From Strigamia acuminata (lineage: Eukaryota > Arthropoda > Chilopoda > Geophilomorpha > Linotaeniidae): a DNA stretch of 60,000 nucleotides. The DNA lies in contig OX442314.1 of assembly GCA_949358305.1 (NCBI GenBank), positions 14,937,060 through 14,997,059 of the forward strand. Reading direction: 5' to 3'. Shown here in pieces: positions 12,374-26,014 of this stretch. Both the position numbers and the translations under genes were made by a program. Position 1 is the stretch's first letter; every line of letters begins with the position of its first letter. The notes under the pieces were generated by a model. The model worked only from the letters and a program-made list of their open reading frames with translations, did no database searches and was not told where the DNA came from.

Positions 12374-15300
12374 CTAATGCGATTGTGATTCGAGGCTTTT
12401 GTTCCGACTCAGTGTACTCCTAAAACAACAAGTAAAAAAAATTAGTTTATTAAATAAATTAAACAACAAAACACCGAGAAATAAAATCGTGCAAATCCAA
12501 ACATTGGCAAGCAGGGAAAAAAATGTATAAAAATTATAAAAATGTAAAAATGTCAGGATATTAAAAATTGTAATTCAATACGGAAAAATAAAACGAAAAA
12601 CGAAAACGAAAAATTATATTGTCTTATTAAGCAAGCAGAAATCAAATCGATGCAGAAATCAGGAGTCATATTAGCAAAACTTCATTGAAAACAGGCGATA
12701 GAACCATTCTGGAAGTTGTTGTATTTTTTTTTTTTTACCTTGGAATCAAAAAAGGTATCTTGCTGCTATTTAAATTGGCCGACAACCTTTTCACTCGACT
12801 CCTCCCAGATCCAGATCCAGATCCCATTTCCGAGCTTGCACTTTCGTTCGAGCCGTAGCTGCACGGTGAATCGGGCGTGTTCTGTCCATCAGAATCCTCA
12901 CTAAGAGCTGCCGGACTTCCCGGTCGACTGAGAAACTTCCTATTTCCGAGACGATACTGAAGATCATGACTTAACGGAAGACTTAGTCCCATTTTCGTGG
13001 CTCCATAAACTCTAACTGGGGACATGCATCTCGGAGTTCCAGGAGCACTGGGTGACCGACCGGTAGAGGAGCGAAACGATGCTCTGGGGATAAGGGAAGA
13101 TCCCAAATGTCGACTCAAACTTGAGTTGAGATGAGAAGTACTTTTGGCCCGCGAAAGAGTTGTGAGGTACGATTTCTTAGTTGATGATGATGATGATGGA
13201 GAGCTAATCTCATTTTTCGTCTTTCCGGGAGATTTTTTTGGGATACTGGATTGTGGATTTTGCAATACATTGGAGGAAAAGTTTTTTTTCAAATGAGTCG
13301 TAATCTCTTTTGGCACTTTAGAAGGGGTATCGTTCGTTTTCTTGTCGTCTTTTTTGTCGTTCAGATGGGCAATTATCATATCATCGCTAAAATCTAATTG
13401 CAAATCGTCGTGCTGCATCGTCCCATACACACCATCACTCGGTGAATCCTTATATTTTGTTGGATTTAAGCAATACGATTCACCAACAACCCACGGTCGT
13501 TTGGGATCAGATGGAGAAAGGGGTGGCGACACTATTGTCGAGTTATACCTTAATGACGACGGCTTCACGGGTGAATTTGATGATGACAACGAACAGCGTG
13601 GAATAGTAGACGATGCACGTCGAATAGTCTCTGTAAATTGAAAATCGTTAGTGCTTTTATCGATTCAAATCAAAACTCCTCACCTGGGGACGGAACAGGA
13701 CTGTCAGGCAAGATTTTGCGATTCAGCGAAGGAGTTAATGGAAGAGACGAAGATCGCCTACTAAATATTCGCATTAAATAAATTAATATAAACAAAAAGC
13801 GATGTAATTACTTTGGTAATGGAATCGCTGATCGAATTTCGTATTTTAAAAGCGATTGAGGGGTTCTTCCGTACCGCGAAGGAGAACACGGAATTCTTGA
13901 CCCTCGATATCCTTAAATAAATCATTTAAATGCCAAAATTCATGTATGGAGTGCATACTGTACTACCTGGACTGGGAGATGTGTCCGACATTTGTCTATA
14001 TTTTAATTTCCGCTCCAGTTGAACTAACAATTTCTCTTCATCTTCTTTAGCTAAATCAACCGCGTCATCTAAACTTGTACTGTGTCTGTTGTCCTATTTA
14101 AAACAATCTATTGTTTAAACATCATTAAATCTTATCACATTTTCATCTTACAGTTTCTAATAATTCAACGTTATCGAGTTCTAAAATAGCTTGTCCCAAA
14201 GCTGCTGACACATCTTTGTCGGTTTCATTGTTCACAAGTTTACGAACAGCTGCCTCTAAAAACCGAAGTAATTTCTGATCCGCAGGCAGCTTTATGAGTG
14301 ATTTTAATCGTGGAAGAACAGAACACAACCGTAAACGAATGTTTGGAATGGGATCATCTAAAAACAAATTATTTATTATTTAATACCATAAACAAATTTT
14401 TAAAAATTATAACAACAATAAAAATACTAATACCTGTTAATTTCAAAAGATAACTAAAAAAATGAGTTTTAAAAAATTGTTTAGAAAACAATTCGATGAT
14501 GATAGTACATGCAGTAATGAATAGCATCCGCTTATGACAACTATAGCCATTAGCCAAATCTAAATAAAATGTAATAAAAATCATTAATACTAATGAAATA
14601 ATTTACAACAAAATGTTTACCATCAACAAGTCTAGTACAAATTTCCTGTCTCCGGTTTGACATTATTGTGCTCCGTAAAAATATGAGTAAAGTTGTAATA
14701 GCAGCAATACGACATGGAATCGGACGCTAAAAAATTAAAAACTATATAGAAAATCTTTTTTTTTCATTTTAAATATAAATATTCTTACTACTGAGTAAAT
14801 TTTTTGAAAAATAAGAGGCACAAAAGTTTCATGAATATCATCACTGCTTAAACAACGAGGAAGACACGATAATTTCGACAAAAATTCGGCATGTAATCTC
14901 CAATTGGTAGTGACAGAAATAGCTCTTTCGCACGCAATCAATGCAGTAATCAGATCATCAGCATCGTGAATCTTTAATACAAATTAAGTTTTAATTTTAA
15001 AACAATCTCGTTACAAACATGTTGACAATTTACTCTGATGCCAGAATTCATGCTGCCTTCCCTTGCTAAAGCTTCTAAAGTTACTGGTAAATTTGATAAA
15101 ACTCCCTCGAGAACCTAAAATTGCAGTAATTAAATTGGATCATTAAATTTTAAAGTAAAATATACCTCAATGCAATCATCCTGAAGAAGCAAAACCAGCT
15201 GTCTTTGAATTAAATGAACATTTGGTCCCAAAAGCTTGGATATTTCATGCAAACCACTCGCTATGGTTCGTCTCACTCCTGAATAAGGATCAGATGCCAA

Positions 15301-18262
15301 ATCGTAAAAAGTAAAAAGTAATTCATCTTTAAAATTTATCGGTTCAGCAAACAAAACCATAGCCTAAAAAAAAAAATTTAATTTATAATATCAAAACATA
15401 CAATATAAACCATTATATCTTTAGTTACAGGAAAATTGTAAGCGCAGTTCTGCCTGCACTGCATGTACTTATCACAATCATCAGTCAGTGGCACAATGTC
15501 TGGCATCTGAAAATTTAATACCGTTTAGCATGCAATTTTTATCGATTCATTTACTGTTTTTTACCCTGCTTCGATTTGTTCTGTCATTGTCCGCACTTAC
15601 TGGCAAGCCTAACCTAGCTAATTTGCGGTAAAACTGAAGAAACCAGCTCTTCTCTTCAACTTGTAAATTTACTAGTAAAATTTAAATGAAAATCACGTTT
15701 TGTTTTATCTTTTTAGCGTGTAACTTACAAGATAATCCATGACACAGACGGCCAAGCTGCTTGGCAGCAATTGGAAGAGCAGAATCTTCCATAATTAATG
15801 AAGTTTCACAAAACTTTTTCACCAGTGGAATGATTGTTTGAGTGCAAGTTTCTAATAGATAAATTTTAAAAATCCACTCAAAAATTTTTTTTTATTTCCT
15901 TTAACAATTAAACTCACCATCGTCCAATAAACTCAACATATTTACAACCGTTTCGATGGTAGCTAGTCGCACATAACTTGCTTCATCGTTTGACAACTCA
16001 ACTAAACAAGGCAAAATAGCATACTTGGCGATTTCTAACCTAAAATATAAACAAAATTATTTTAAATAGTTAAAAAAATAATACTAATTCCTTACCCTAA
16101 TCCTCTAGCTACGGCATCTAATTGGCGAGCTATGCAGCTTCTAACTTCGTAATCTACATCCTGACATAAGGATTGCACAGTTGGTAAAATCTCCTTTTTA
16201 ATACTGGAAGTGAAATAAATATTTTAACTAAACAAACTTTTTTTTAAATAAAAAAAAAAAATACTCACAAAAATCCTTCGAATTTTAAGCAAATCTTTCC
16301 CAAAATTTTACAACTTGCCAAGCGGGATGTGACAGAATGCGAGTGCTGTCCTTTATAAATAGCCAAAGTGAGTATCTGTAAATATATAGAAAACTAATTA
16401 CATTACCCCAAAAACAACTTCATGACTAATACTTTGCTCATAATGCAAAAATAAAAAAACCTAATAAAAAAAAATCTTACATCTTTTTTAACGATATCCG
16501 GTGGGAGCAAATCTATGACATCCAGTAAAGTTTCCAACCATGCATTTGCCACAACTAAAAAAATTAAATAAAAAAGTATTATTATTTTTTTTAAAAAAAA
16601 TAAAAAAAATAAAAAAATAAAAAATAAAATAAATACTTTGATCCTTGCTATCCACACTTGTCAGTATGCTTTGTAAAAACGTTTGAGTAAAAGTTGTTGC
16701 TGGCACCAGTTCCCTTTCCAAAATAGTGAGAAAAGAATTACTGGCCTCCAAATGCACTTCGGCTTGAGAATTCGGCAACACGGCCTGCAGGAAAAACAAA
16801 CAATAATAATTCAACGTTTTTGTTATTCTAATTAATCTTTATAAACAATTCAATTTAAATAACCTGAATTTTGGAGAAAACATCTTTAATGCAAGTGGCC
16901 TTGTTTTCTTCGAGCAAACTTGGAAGACTCCTTAATACATTTAAATGTTGTATCTCCTGGTTGCAACTAAATAAAGTTAAAAATTAAAATTAAATTTATT
17001 AAAATGGGAAGCACATAATATTTGCAAATTCGCATTTCCTTTTTTGAATAAACACTTTTCCATGATTCAGCAGATGGCACTTAAATGGATCATCTGTTTT
17101 TAAAGTCTATAGTGCACTCATGCACCACAAATTTTAATGATTCGCCATATTTCCAGTTGTGATGAGATTTTTATTATTTACAAGAATAAACTCTTTCGTG
17201 GGCGAAGTTTTCATTGCATAACATTAAAATATATCTTAAATTTAAAATTGCATCCAACATTAATTAATTTGTGCCATGTTTCCGACATTTTAGTTACACC
17301 CGAAAATAATATGTTTTTGTATGAGAAAAACCCATTAGTTGATTAACTACTCAAGACATAAATAAAACAGCAACAAATTACAGTGTATTAAATTCGTTTA
17401 AAAATAAATCCTTGCCCTAGAACTTCATTTAAGACAAAAAAATAAAATAAAACATTAGAAAAAAAACACTCCATAGCCTAGAAAGTCTATTTTAAAAATA
17501 CAAATTAACCAAAATAACATTTAAAAATAATTTACTCTTTGTTTTTTTTTTGTTTTTTTTATCTCCAACTCATCAAAAAAATTCACTTCAAATGTCAAGC
17601 TCATCATGCAAAATGAAATACGATCATTTTTTTGACCTAACTTGGACGAATTAATCCACCCATTCTTTTTTCTATTTTTTTAAGTGGTTTTATTATAATA
17701 AATAAACACACCCATTTGAATTTTCAGAAAAAAAATAAAAAATAAAAAAAATAAAAAATACGATTTTCTGAGATAAGACGAATTTTGATTTTTAAAAAGG
17801 GGAGCGCTGTAACCAAACAAACTCGAATCCCCACTATTTTCCATTTAAAACACTTGAGATTAGGTGATTATGATGTCAAGAAGTCGTGCAAACTGCACTA
17901 AGCACCCTCTTAGGAGCCCCAACGTCATAAAATTATCAAAAAGACTTTCAAACACAGGAAATATCGTATTACAATAAAATAAACGTTCGCTTCAATCAGA
18001 ACTCCCAAAGGCTCGCGCCATCAGCTCGTATTTCAATTCTACTAATATGTCAAAAGCCGTGTTAGACTTCCATTGAAATCCTAGTAATAGTTCACGAATG
18101 CAACATCTTTGACGGGGTTTATAATTCATCACCACATAATACCTGTAATTAAATATAAATCTGTCAAATTTACCTGTCAACGTTAAATTCGCACAGGGCT
18201 TCGCCGCCTTCTAAAGGCGGCGAGCCCGGGTCTGTATCGTGAAGATCTTCGGCTAGCCACAT
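12374..18262 (-). CDS. PPP4R4: Serine/threonine-protein phosphatase 4 regulatory subunit 4
   Basis: PPP4R4 is a cytoplasmic HEAT-repeat scaffold that binds the PP4 catalytic subunit. Twenty-one exons join in phase (18174-18262, 16864-16966, 16637-16784, 16481-16554, 16269-16375, 16096-16203, 15918-16039, 15729-15851, 15601-15671, 15411-15506, 15166-15363, 15034-15114, 14789-14971, 14621-14726, 14434-14559, 14152-14357, 13967-14093, 13812-13911, 13684-13760, 12739-13630, 12374-12419) to give 1060 residues. Blocks matching human PPP4R4 include NAWLETLLDVIDLLP, DVDYEVRSC, QTIIPLVKKFCE, GRLCHGL, NCAYNFP, LQDDCIEVLEG and PADQKLLRFLEAAVRKL. HEAT repeats fill about the first 645 residues; a short charged helix (possible coiled coil) and a serine-rich tail of about 400 residues follow, longer than in human (873 in total). 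The first exon joins in phase but its sequence is not clearly conserved, so the start is less certain. Confidence 0.94.
17992..18262 (-). other. Alternative small ORF sharing the first PPP4R4 exon
   Basis: The exon at 18174-18262 (start Met-Trp-Leu-Ala-Glu) ends at a GTAAAT donor. Only 31 nt further on, TTAATTACAG gives an acceptor that joins in phase to 17992-18142, making a 79-residue protein that ends MARAFGSSD. Its second half (CCIRELLLGFQW, FDILVELKYEL) looks like coding sequence. A 31-nt intron is shorter than any other here. It may be a separate small gene, an alternative 3' end, or chance. I do not recognise the product. Confidence 0.3.
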
Positions 18263-20980
18263 CAATTAATTTTGTATTGACCAGTTTATCATGTATAAAT
18301 GTTCGCACAGGTTGATTATTGTCGTTCTTTCACGTATTGTCATCTTTGGGATTAAATTCCTGGTGAAATAGACTTGTGAGACTTGTTTTTCCTTTCTTTT
18401 CCGGTGATGTTCATCTCGTTGAAAACGTTGACATATTTATATGCACTGCGGTTTCATTGATGCTCTCCTACGCCGTCTGTTAAAACTACATCTTTTTCGC
18501 AAATGTCACCTTAAATTTCGTTTCCACTCGTTTCGATGAAAGGTTGTGCCATGAATGAGCTGAAACCGAAAATAGCGCCCAGTTAAAGCAGAGTATTTTA
18601 TGGGCGTCTAAAAATTACGTTTTTAAAAGCTCGCTACGTCATATTTGATCGCCCACTAAACACACTGCTGAGTTTCCTCCCTCAGGATTAAAATTACACC
18701 ATTTGTGGAAAGACCTGTTTGATTTACAGCCGTATTTATTTGGCAGAAAACATAATAAAAATTAACATTTGACACAGCTATTTTTATAGCTTTTTTTGTG
18801 TTTCAAATTTTTTATACTTTTAATACCTGGGTAATTAATTTTTTTTCAAAAAAAAATATAAAAACAAAACATTTTAAATTAAAATGCTTCTAACAATGAC
18901 AAAAATCAACAACAAATAAACAGTATTGTCCAATTTTGACAGTACGTATAGTGCCAGAGCAATACCGCCATTTTATAATACGCACGATATGAGCAAGTCG
19001 TCATCGCTGATGGTTATAACCAGATCAAGGCTTTCCTTTCAAGCTTTCCCCAACTATTTAATCAAAAAATAAAACTAAAAAAGCCGGATAGTTGACCCAC
19101 ATCTAGCTTATATTCAGCAATTAAAAAATGAATAAATAAAGCGCCATTACAAACACGCACATATGCCATCATTCATCGCAAGTGCATCTCGACCATCTCG
19201 CGAACTCAGCTGATAGGTGGCTATAGTGCGAGTACGAGTCTCGTTCTATAAAATATACCGAAATATACTCACATAAAAATTCAAATTTCTCTTTTCCTCG
19301 CGTAGAAACTGCTATTTTTTCCAGACTGGCTAATTGAAATCAAGAATAGTGGCCAGACGCCCCTTTGTGAACCACACACACATGGGAGTTTGCCAGTCAC
19401 ATTAAGCAGACAAGATGATGAGGCTTCTCTCTACAAATCTCGCACGAGACGCACACGAGGTTTACTGGAAGAGCCTGAGCCATCGGTCTGTGGTTTGCTT
19501 AGCGGCACTATCCACTTCATTCTGGTGGGGTGGATGCAAAAAGGAAAAGTCTTTCTAATTCTAACCAAATCGATTCAATTATCATTCCCACACAAAAAGC
19601 AACCCGGAATGAATAAAGATTCAAATGTTTATGAAATAAAAAAGAATTTTAAAAAGAATTTTAAAAATGAAAATTTTATTTATTTATTTTCCATTATTTT
19701 TTTACAGAAAATTTTTATGTAATTTATATTTTATTTCCACACACTTTGATTGCTATCTGGAACTATCGGGAAATAAATGTTTCTTCTTTGTAAAATTTCA
19801 CGCCTTTTTTTCGAATTTATCACGTAATTTGCCTTAAAAAAAAACATTTTTATCAGATTCAAGCGTTTGTTTATTTTCTTCTGATTATTGTATTCTTTCA
19901 TTAACCTAATTTTCTGATTTTTTTGAGATTATTTTAAAGAAAACTTTTGTATCCAAACACTAAACAGAACTGCAGGTTGTAAATGAGCTTGAAGGTGCTG
20001 CACCCAATTATGTAAGAGGAAAAAGGTGATGAAAACCAAATGCCAGAAGGTTACCAAATACCAAGCTCTTGAGTGAGGGAACTAACAAGTTCTAAAGTGG
20101 AAAAGCAAAATCTTAACTAGCATTAAAATTAATGTGATTTAAAGTTATAATTTTCTGGCTTGCTTCACAAACATTATAACCATACTTAGTGTTTTTTATT
20201 ACCATTGGAATTAATAGACAGGAAATATTAATTTGTAAACAGCCCTCAGGTATGTGAATTTATAGGTCAAGGACAAATGCACTATTCAGGAATTGAATAG
20301 TTTTTGTTACTATTTCCTAAATTCCTAGAATTTAAATGTGAAAAGAGATAGAAAAAAATTCATAGTCAACAATTTTTTCGAAAACTATGGACTATGGGGA
20401 GGCCATGACGCAAACTATTGCTTTGCACAGATGACTAAAAAAATCATAGTAAAGCATCCAAAATGTATGGGATTTGGTAGCAAAATGTGTGTGAAGCAAT
20501 TTCAGGGTCTGAATACCCCTACGCAATAAATGAGTCATGTTCTTTAGCACATTCCATCATATGGGGTTCTCCCCTGTTCGGAACTACGGGCCAAGACACG
20601 CAATCCGGATGAGGTCATACACGAATTAATGATTAAAGGGAGAAATGAAGAAAAATTGCTGGACTATTGTAAATAGCCTGACATCTGTTGTCAATTTGAG
20701 AAATTATAATTATGTCAAAAATGCTTAGAAATAATGAGTTTTATGGAGCGTAAATTTAAATTCATGTCTTTTGTTTGTTTACCAAGTATTCTTGTGTCTT
20801 ATTGTTGTTGTTATCCGAAAAATAAATTAAATATCCTATTTCTTGTGAAGAACATGAGTTATAATTGCTTTATAAATCCGTACCAACAAAATACAAATCA
20901 CCGTGGGACGGCGCTCTCTTGGTGCAGAACGGAACGTGATACCCATGTTTTATGAAATAACGGCATGGAGCTTCAATTAA
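18263..20980. other. Gene-poor interval upstream of PPP4R4
   Basis: No full gene was found. Near 18.3 kb it should hold the PPP4R4 promoter. Short open frames occur at 19390-19722 and 20338-20529 without splice context. From 20574 a run of about 33 codons (ELRAKTRNPDEVIHEL and following) reads like a coding remnant and ends at TAG. Confidence 0.4.
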
Positions 20981-21605
20981 ATGGAGCCGCTTGTGCCGCA
21001 AGATGTACAAAAACGTTCAGTTCATACATTAGTGTTTCGCTCTTTGTAACGAACACCCGATATGTTTCTTTCGGACCAAGCGAATCCGCTGAAAATAGAC
21101 GAACGAGTGGAAAAAATAAAATAGCGATTAAAAACAAGACGAATACCAGTCCCTTTGGTGAACCACCACAAAAAACCGAATCACGAAAACCTGGACGAAG
21201 AAAATGTCGCAATAGCAATCGAACCGACAAGCCAAAATACTGGAATAGAAATGACCGTTCGTTACGAACCACCGCAAGCGATAAATTGAAATTCTCATCA
21301 ATACGACACATCAGCACTCTACATGTTCGCTTCTGGATCACCCAACAATATTAAACAATGGAAATGCCTGGACGGGAATCGTTAATTGCGTAGCGGTCAA
21401 TTCCGATGGCGTTTTGGTATCAGGAGGGGATAATGGGACGCTTTTTTGTGGGAATGAAAGACTGATTACAATTTCCAAAGGATGCAAGTTCCTGTGCAAC
21501 CGGGTTCGATGGAGAGCGAGGCGGGAATTTTCTTATGCGTTTTCGATCACAGCAGGATAAGACATGGAAAGACGAAACGGCAACCGAAGATTCACATACT
21601 AATAA
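20981..21605 (+). pseudogene. PLRG1: Broken copy of pleiotropic regulator 1 (PLRG1/Prp46 family)
   Basis: PLRG1 is a WD40 subunit of the spliceosomal Prp19-associated complex. The copy opens with Met-Glu-Pro-Leu-Val then QDVQKRSVHTLVFRSL, the family's N-terminal signature. The next Lys codon is replaced by TAA; the frame then continues with DMFLSDQANPLKIDERVEKI before TAG and a 1-nt frameshift. After a scrambled segment the C-terminal end appears in pieces: [48 protein letters not shown] and finally DETATEDSH. Nearly all the WD40 propeller is missing. The pieces are contiguous without introns, which suggests a processed copy, but no poly-A tail or target duplication is evident. The open frame over 20965-21354 is a frameshift artefact of this relic. 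Confidence 0.88.
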
Positions 21606-21827
21606 TTAGAAACCTGATATTTTTAAAAGGAGGCAATATTAAGATTACCGGAAATTGAAATTGTACTGAGTTTTATTTTAAAATTTTACACTTTGATCAC
21701 AATTTCTCATCATTAGGCAAATACCGGTATGTCACGCGATTAAAAATACTAAAACTGATCAAAAACGTTATTTGATATTACAATTCAGCATATATCAAAA
21801 TAAAAAATTAAATTTTATAATCAAAAC
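21606..21827. other. 3' flank of the EGLN gene
   Basis: AT-rich spacer. On the minus strand an AATAAA lies near 21672-21677, about 150 nt beyond the EGLN stop, and is a plausible polyadenylation signal. Confidence 0.35.
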
Positions 21828-23230
<1,403 letters not shown>

Positions 23231-23633
23231 TTTGACGACAATTGCAAAGCGCACTGCTTCTATAGCGGCTGTATCGCGCAATAAACTAATAACTGATTTT
23301 TTTTTTAAATTGCTATTTTATTCTGTATTTTATTACACTGATAAAAGATAACTGTTTTTGTTTTGTTTAGCAATCTTTAATATTTTTGCCTCAATAATTA
23401 TTAATTATTACAGCGAAAAGTACAAGTTTCCGCTGACGGTGAGTAACCGCCATCTATTGTAAGATTTAAAAATTATAAATTTAAAAAATGGAAACAATGA
23501 AAATAATCGGTATAAATGGCTGTATTGTTGTTGCCACGCAACGTGATAAGAATAGAAAACCCCTAACTAAATATTCGAAAAAAATTAGAAAGTGTTAAAA
23601 TTTCCAGTTTGTATTCCGCACATTGCCAAAAAA
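23231..23633. promoter_or_regulatory. Shared head-to-head promoter interval of EGLN and the small gene
   Basis: Only 403 bp separate the two start codons on opposite strands, so both promoters must lie here or overlap. The interval contains CCGCCATCTATTGT at 23447-23460, whose reverse complement resembles the CTCF core. No TATA box is evident, and I could not identify a hypoxia-response element with confidence. Confidence 0.45.
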
Positions 23634-24145
23634 ATGGACAAAGATAAAATGGCAAAACTAGCCTTTGGCTACTTGGTTTTGCACGGCCCAAGTAGGTTGG
23701 ACGACGTTGTTAAAGGCGTAAGAAAATATTTCTCAAGCAATACCTGTGAAGAAATTTTACCTTTTCTGCTCCGCGAAATTCTCAAAGCGAAGAAGGGCCC
23801 TTTGCAAGGACGGGTCCAGGTCATCGACATGACGGGTGATCCTCTTGACAACATTTATCGAGTGATTCCAAAAGGTCAATCTGTTTTTTCTTCGGCTGAA
23901 GCATGTCTACATTGTGGAAATGATTTGATTTGCCCGGAATGTTATAAACAGAAGTGTTCAAACGAGATGGTTTGGGCGAAAAGTTGCAAACAAAAGTATG
24001 TAAATGTAATCTTAATTTGCACAATCAGTGTTAAATCCGACACATCTTTTTTTCTCTGTTCGTAGAGACGGAAATAAACTTCAATAATTTCAGAAATGAT
24101 GGAGTTAATTCACCGGTTTTTCAAATTGTCACCAATCATCACTAG
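23634..24145 (+). CDS. Small unrecognised protein with a cysteine cluster
   Basis: Two exons (23634-23995 and 24094-24145) with a 98-nt intron give 137 residues. I do not recognise the family. The first half is a helical, basic segment (KLAFGYLVLHGPSRLDDVV, then FLLREILKAKK) that could be a winged-helix-like fold. Residues about 91-108 contain CLHCGNDLICPECYKQKC, two CxxC pairs that could bind zinc. The ORF is clean and the start ATG follows a run of A. The second exon was chosen because its acceptor (TTTCAG) keeps phase and gives a short C-terminus; another acceptor would change only the tail. It shares a promoter interval with the EGLN gene. Confidence 0.65.
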
Positions 24146-24453
24146 GCTTCCAAAACTGTCTCATTCTACGATGCAATGTGTGCGCAAAGAACAAGAAAAG
24201 ATCAAATTAAAAAAATTGTTATTCATCATGTTTGGATGGAATACCACGATACGTTTTTTTTCCTTATGTGGAACTTCACGATTCCTTGAGTAAATAAAAA
24301 AAAATTGAAACATTATTCTATTTTTTTAATTGAATTTTTTGTACATGTGATACATCCAAAGCTTGCACTTATTATATTAGCAATATCGAAAACAATTATT
24401 ATATAAAAAAAACCCATAGATATTAATTCTTAATGGATTTAGTGGCATTTAGT

Positions 24454-26014
24454 TTAATCAATATTAGGATGTGAATGCTTGCCGTTCTTGTAGATTTCAG
24501 TTGCAATCATACGCATACTTTCAATATGTTCAGTGTGGTGCTTCTGGAACCAATGTTCCACTAATTTAAAAAAAAATAAAATGATTATTTTATAGTTGTC
24601 ATTATGGACCTAAAATTTAGTCACTTTGGCAAGCGTCACTGCAATAATATCGTTTATCTGGCCAATTTTCAGCCACGCATCTGCAATAAAAATGATAAAA
24701 CAGCGCTACCGTAACTACGGTAGTTCTAAACACGACCAATTTACCTTTTGCAAATACGATAAATGTAAGCATGTTCCAATTGTTTTGTACAACATGCGCA
24801 TTGCCGACTGCGAAGGTTATTCACTTTTTTTTCCATGGAACGAATGCTGTCATCAGACACATCAATCTTCTTATCTCTAGAAAACTTTTCCAACAACATT
24901 GACAACATTTTGACTTTCTTCTGCACGTGCTCCATTTTACTTGCCAATTTTGCAATACTCCAAATCTTTGCCATGTCGGGGACTTCGTCTACTTTGAAAA
25001 TCATTCGTCTCATCTCGTCCCGGTGTTTTTTTAGCGTTTCCGAAAGCTGCGCGATGTTCAATAAATACGGACTCAAGTATATAAACTCGTCCATATCCAT
25101 TCCATCTTCGATCGTAGAAGATTGAGATTTTGAATGTAATACATTGGAGCACTCGGATGTCCATTTTAAAAGCCAAGGAATTTGTCGCACGAGTTTTATT
25201 CCCAGTAATGGCAACAGGCCTTCTTTCCAGTATTCTATTATGAATTTCTCTAATTCTTTCGCTTCGTATCCAGGGTCGAGATACTGCTGAGGAATACACC
25301 AATAGTTTCCTGCTTCATTTCCGTCAGAAGAGGTCAGCCAAATTGCGAATATTTCACAAAGAGCAGCTCCGAATGACATTTCTACACATTCTTGCAACTT
25401 ACAGAAACAAACTCATCAAAATACATCGTCAAAAATCATTATAATCATCTTTTACCAGTTTAGTAAATTGCAATTTTAACTTATTCTGTCCCATCACGAT
25501 TTGTTTTTGTTCTACAGATTTACATATAAAAATTACACATGAAAAGCACCGTGTGTAATAACAACTGACTTGGATTTCTTAACTGAGACATTAGTTTTTC
25601 CAAACAATATTTGATAGTGTCGTCAGTTGAACCTTCTAAAAAATGTTTATGTATGTTGATTGTCGTACTGGTTATTTTATCAGGCCATTTTTTATTAATC
25701 TAGAAAAAGGAATTTTGGAAATAGAAAATTTAAAATCGTATTTTTCAACTACCGGTAGTTACCTCTCGGAGAGCTGCGCTTAGAGGATTGAGACTGAACT
25801 TTAACCAAAACCTAAACCAAAAGGTCACACCCTAGAAATACAATAAATTTGTTGTTGTTATTGTTATTATTATTATTTGAGTTCTTACTTGTTCTCTGAT
25901 CATCAATTCAAACGCGTCAAGTCGATTGAGAACATAGTTAGGCCCACATCCGATTTTCAAGATTCTATCAAAAGGACTTCTTCTTTCATCTTTTGTCAGG
26001 TCAATAAATCTCAT
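24454..26014 (-). CDS. MYND zinc-finger protein, copy 1 of a tandem pair
   Basis: Seven exons (25889-26014, 25763-25831, 25570-25699, 25456-25511, 24745-25397, 24625-24680, 24454-24560) encode 398 residues. The long middle is helical and not recognised; shared blocks with its neighbour are MRFIDLT, CGPNYVLNR, FWFRFWL, IHKHFLEG, FGAALC, YLDPGY, LLPLLGI and RQIPWLLK. The C-terminus is a MYND-type finger: Cys-Ala-Cys-Cys, CKRC, YYCSDACQ, then EHWFQKHHTEH, where the usual last Cys is His. MYND fingers bind proline-rich partner peptides; that role here is inference. The overall plan (long helical body, C-terminal MYND) resembles ZMYND10, but I cannot show orthology. The 57-58 nt exons of the finger are bounded by phase-consistent introns. 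Confidence 0.82.

Noticed and set aside
20965-21354. 129-codon open frame on the plus strand and its 122-codon mirror on the minus strand
   Set aside because: Both are by-products of the decayed PLRG1 copy; PLRG1 homology lies in other frames of the same DNA.
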